Of a stretch of 64,000 nt of DNA, positions 61,664 through 64,000 are shown in pieces. Origin of the DNA: Pseudocitrobacter sp913778145 (GTDB taxonomy: Bacteria > Pseudomonadota > Gammaproteobacteria > Enterobacterales > Enterobacteriaceae); contig JALNTX010000011.1 of the NCBI GenBank assembly GCA_035726825.1, forward strand, positions 1 through 64,000, given 5' to 3'. The translations under genes and the position numbers were made by a program. How positions within the stretch are numbered: position 1 is the first letter of the stretch; each line of letters starts with the position of its first letter. The notes beneath the pieces are model-generated. The model made no database searches and was not told the DNA's origin. It saw nothing but the letters and a program-made list of their open reading frames with translations.

Positions 61664-62050
61664 ATGGCATACAGCGAAAAAGTTATTGATCATTACGAGA
61701 ACCCGCGCAACGTTGGCTCTTTCGACAACAGCGATGAGAGCGTAGGTAGCGGCATGGTTGGCGCGCCGGCGTGTGGCGACGTGATGAAGTTGCAGATTAA
61801 AGTCAACAATGAAGGTATCATTGAAGACGCGCGTTTCAAGACCTACGGCTGCGGTTCCGCCATCGCGTCCAGCTCGCTGGTCACCGAATGGGTGAAAGGC
61901 AAGTCTCTGGACGAAGCGCAGGCGATTAAAAACACCGACATCGCAGACGAGCTTGAGCTGCCGCCAGTGAAAATTCACTGCTCTATCCTGGCAGAAGACG
62001 CGATTAAAGCCGCCATTGCGGATTATAAAAGCAAACGTGAAGCAAAATAA
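61664..62050 (+). CDS. iscU: Fe-S cluster scaffold IscU
   Basis: A 128-residue scaffold on which [2Fe-2S] and [4Fe-4S] clusters are built. Ligands are C37, D39, C63 and C106. The HscA recognition motif LPPVK is at 99-103. AGAGGAATT precedes ATG. It lies 24 bases after iscS. Confidence 0.98.
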   Translation: MAYSEKVIDHYENPRNVGSFDNSDESVGSGMVGAPACGDVMKLQIKVNNEGIIEDARFKTYGCGSAIASSSLVTEWVKGKSLDEAQAIKNTDIADELELPPVKIHCSILAEDAIKAAIADYKSKREAK

Positions 62051-62066
62051 GAATTGAGGTTTTGTT

Positions 62067-62390
62067 ATGTCGATTACATTGAGCGACAGTGCAGCAGCGC
62101 GAGTCAATACCTTCCTGGCCAACCGCGGTAAAGGTTTTGGTCTGCGTCTGGGCGTGAGAACTTCCGGCTGCTCGGGTATGGCGTATGTACTGGAATTTGT
62201 TGATGAACCTGCGGCAGAAGATACCGTGTTCGAAGACAAAGGCGTGAAGGTAGTGATCGACGGTAAAAGCCTGCAATTCCTCGACGGTACTCAGCTGGAC
62301 TTCGTTAAAGAAGGCCTGAACGAGGGGTTTAAATTCACTAACCCGAACGTCAAAGATGAGTGCGGTTGCGGCGAAAGCTTTAACGTGTAA
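62067..62390 (+). CDS. iscA: A-type Fe-S carrier IscA
   Basis: A 107-residue carrier for Fe-S clusters or iron. The conserved cysteines are C35 (TSGCSGMAY), C99 and C101 (DECGCGESF). The length is standard. It follows iscU by 16 bases. A strong hairpin separates it from hscB. Confidence 0.97.
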   Translation: MSITLSDSAAARVNTFLANRGKGFGLRLGVRTSGCSGMAYVLEFVDEPAAEDTVFEDKGVKVVIDGKSLQFLDGTQLDFVKEGLNEGFKFTNPNVKDECGCGESFNV

Positions 62391-62402
62391 CTGAACGTCA
62401 CC

Positions 62403-62440
62403 AACCCCACCGCAGGCCATCTGTGGGTGGGGTTTTGTTT
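62403..62440 (+). terminator. Hairpin with T-rich tail between iscA and hscB
   Basis: AACCCCACCGCAG, short loop, CTGTGGGTGGGGTT followed by TTGTTTT. It looks like a Rho-independent terminator inside the operon and probably gives partial termination, lowering hscBA relative to iscSUA. I recall a similar stem in E. coli. Confidence 0.7.
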
Positions 62441-62459
62441 TATTTACCCTGAGATTGTT

Positions 62460-62975
62460 ATGGATTACTTCAGCCTCTTCGGGTTACCCGCCCACTATCA
62501 CGTCGATACTCAGGCCCTTGCGACCCGTTTCCAGGATCTGCAACGTCAGAACCATCCCGACAAATTCGCCAGCGCCAGCGCCGCCGAACAACTGGCCGCC
62601 GTGCAACGTTCCGCAACCATCAATCAGGCCTGGCAAACGCTGCGTCAGCCGCTGCCGCGCGCGGAATATCTGCTGTCGCTGCACGGTTTTGATTTATCCA
62701 GCGAACAGCACACAGTGCGCGATACCGCCTTTTTGATGGAACAGCTGGAGCTGCGCGAAGAGCTGGACGAGATTGAACAGGCGAAGGATGAAGCGCGTCT
62801 GGAAGGGTTTATTAAACGCGTAAAAGCGATGTTCGACACCCGCCATCAGCAGATGGTGAAAGAATTAGACGATGAAGCGTGGGAGACGGCGGCGGATACC
62901 GTGCGTAAACTGCGTTTTCTCGATAAACTGCGCAGCAGTGCTGAACAACTCGAAGAAAAACTGCTCGACTATTAA
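62460..62975 (+). CDS. hscB: Co-chaperone HscB (Hsc20)
   Basis: A 171-residue J-domain protein that brings IscU to HscA and stimulates its ATPase. The J domain is at 1-75 with the HPD motif in RQNHPDKFAS near 32-34. The C-terminal helical domain binds IscU. The open frame runs further upstream into the hairpin, but ATG 62460 gives MDYFSLFGLPAHY, the family start. Confidence 0.96.
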   Translation: MDYFSLFGLPAHYHVDTQALATRFQDLQRQNHPDKFASASAAEQLAAVQRSATINQAWQTLRQPLPRAEYLLSLHGFDLSSEQHTVRDTAFLMEQLELREELDEIEQAKDEARLEGFIKRVKAMFDTRHQQMVKELDDEAWETAADTVRKLRFLDKLRSSAEQLEEKLLDY

Positions 62976-62990
62976 TTTCGGAAGCTCAAT

Positions 62991-64000
62991 ATGGCCTTAT
63001 TACAAATTAGTGAGCCTGGTCTGAGTGCCGCGCCGCATCAGCGTCGTCTGGCAGTTGGCATCGATTTAGGCACCACCAATTCTCTGGTTGCGACGGTCCG
63101 TAGCGGCCAGGCGGAAACACTGGCTGACAGCCAGGGTCGTCACCTGCTGCCCTCTGTTGTCCATTACCAGGCGCAGGGCCACGTCGTGGGTTATGATGCG
63201 CGCGCCAATGCCGCGCAGGACCCTACTAACACTATCAGTTCCGTCAAACGCCTGATGGGCCGCTCGCTGGCCGACATTCAGGCGCGTTATCCGCACCTGC
63301 CGTACCAGTTTGAGGCGAGCGAAAATGGCCTGCCGATGCTGGTCACTGAAGCCGGTGTGCTGAACCCGATTCGCGTCTCTGCCGATATTCTCAAAGCGCT
63401 GGCGGCGCGGGCAACCGAGACGCTTGCCGGTGAACTCGACGGCGTGGTGATCACCGTTCCGGCTTACTTTGACGATGCACAGCGTCAGGGCACCAAAGAC
63501 GCCGCGCGTCTGGCGGGCCTGCATGTGCTGCGTCTGCTCAATGAACCGACCGCTGCGGCCATTGCCTATGGCCTGGATTCTGGTCAGGAAGGCGTGATTG
63601 CCGTCTATGACCTGGGCGGCGGTACGTTTGATATCTCTATTCTGCGCTTAAGCCGCGGCGTGTTTGAAGTCCTGGCGACCGGTGGCGATTCCGCGCTCGG
63701 CGGCGATGACTTCGACCATTTGCTGGCGGACTACATTCGCGAACAGGCAGGTATTCCCGATCGTAGCGATAACCGTGTACAGCGCGGACTGCTGGATGCC
63801 GCCATTGCCGCCAAAATCGCCCTGAGCGAGGCTGACAGCGTGACCGTTGAAGTTGCAGGCTGGAAGGGCGATATCACCCGCGAACAGTTCAACGACCTGA
63901 TTTCAGCCCTGGTTAAACGCACCCTGATGGCCTGCCGTCGCGCGCTGAAAGATGCGGGCGTGGAGGCGGATGAGGTGCTGGAAGTGGTGATGGTGGGCGG
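62991..64000 (+). CDS. hscA: Fe-S chaperone HscA (Hsc66), 5' part, runs off the window
   Basis: The first 336 codons of an Hsp70-family chaperone (about 616 residues when complete) that acts with HscB to release clusters from IscU. The phosphate-1 motif AVGIDLGTTNSLVA is near 21-34, the phosphate-2 motif VYDLGGGTFDISIL near 205-218, and the region VVMVGG begins the adenosine motif at the window edge. ATG 62991 follows AAGCTC; its spacing from hscB is 15 bases. The C-terminal substrate-binding domain lies beyond the window. Confidence 0.97.
   Translation, partial: MALLQISEPGLSAAPHQRRLAVGIDLGTTNSLVATVRSGQAETLADSQGRHLLPSVVHYQAQGHVVGYDARANAAQDPTNTISSVKRLMGRSLADIQARYPHLPYQFEASENGLPMLVTEAGVLNPIRVSADILKALAARATETLAGELDGVVITVPAYFDDAQRQGTKDAARLAGLHVLRLLNEPTAAAIAYGLDSGQEGVIAVYDLGGGTFDISILRLSRGVFEVLATGGDSALGGDDFDHLLADYIREQAGIPDRSDNRVQRGLLDAAIAAKIALSEADSVTVEVAGWKGDITREQFNDLISALVKRTLMACRRALKDAGVEADEVLEVVMVG

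Overview
The window is a piece of an enterobacterial chromosome. Almost every gene matches, in order and orientation, the E. coli segment that runs from the end of an rRNA operon (rrnG type) through kgtP, pssA, rpoE, lepA, purL, glnB, glyA, hca, suhB and the isc operon. GC-rich third positions, REP/BIME, ERIC and box C repeats, and protein sequences that are close but not identical to E. coli point to a relative such as Citrobacter; that genus call is an inference from memory, not a search result.

Layout. (1) 1-325: 3' end of 23S rRNA, 5S rRNA and terminator. (2) 0.6-14.2 kb: housekeeping genes on both strands: kgtP, yfiM, pssA, patZ, tapT, trxC, yfiF, ung, grcA, srmB, trmN6, nadB. (3) 14.5-24.1 kb: the envelope-stress operon rpoE-rseABC, then lepA-lepB-rnc-era-recO-pdxJ-acpS, with an ERIC repeat lodged directly against the recO start codon. 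(4) 24-28.3 kb: yfhL, yfhH, pgpC, tadA, mltF. (5) 28.4-36.9 kb: purL, the small RNA gene glmY with its sigma-54 control region, and glrK-qseG-glrR-glnB. (6) 37-39.8 kb: hmp and glyA, divergent, with NsrR-like and PurR-like sites between them.

(7) 39.9-57.6 kb is the accessory part. It holds the phenylpropionate dioxygenase cluster (hcaEFCBD with yphA, regulator hcaR, transporter hcaT). Between hcaR and hcaT sits a carbohydrate module made of a ROK-family repressor (yphH), a large DUF5107/TPR protein (yphG), an MFS sugar porter and an aldose-epimerase-like protein (yphB). In E. coli K-12, as I recall it, the yph genes lie elsewhere in this region and include an ABC transporter. Beyond csiE there is a two-gene metal-transport-like pair (DUF1007 periplasmic protein plus NicO-family permease, similar to the described ZevAB pair), which E. 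coli K-12 lacks between csiE and yfhR as far as I recall.

(8) 57.8-64 kb: suhB, trmJ and the Fe-S assembly operon iscR-iscS-iscU-iscA-hscB-hscA, cut off inside hscA by the window end.

Regulatory sites readable directly from sequence include two FNR boxes before grcA 53 bp apart, a perfect NadR box at nadB, a sigma-E promoter before rpoE, PurR boxes at purL and glyA, TGTC-N10-GACA GlrR-type sites and a sigma-54 promoter at glmY, and two abutting IscR type-1 sites. No IS element, prophage, CRISPR array or toxin-antitoxin pair was seen. The best candidates for undescribed biology are the yphH/yphG-MFS-yphB module and the DUF1007-NicO pair.
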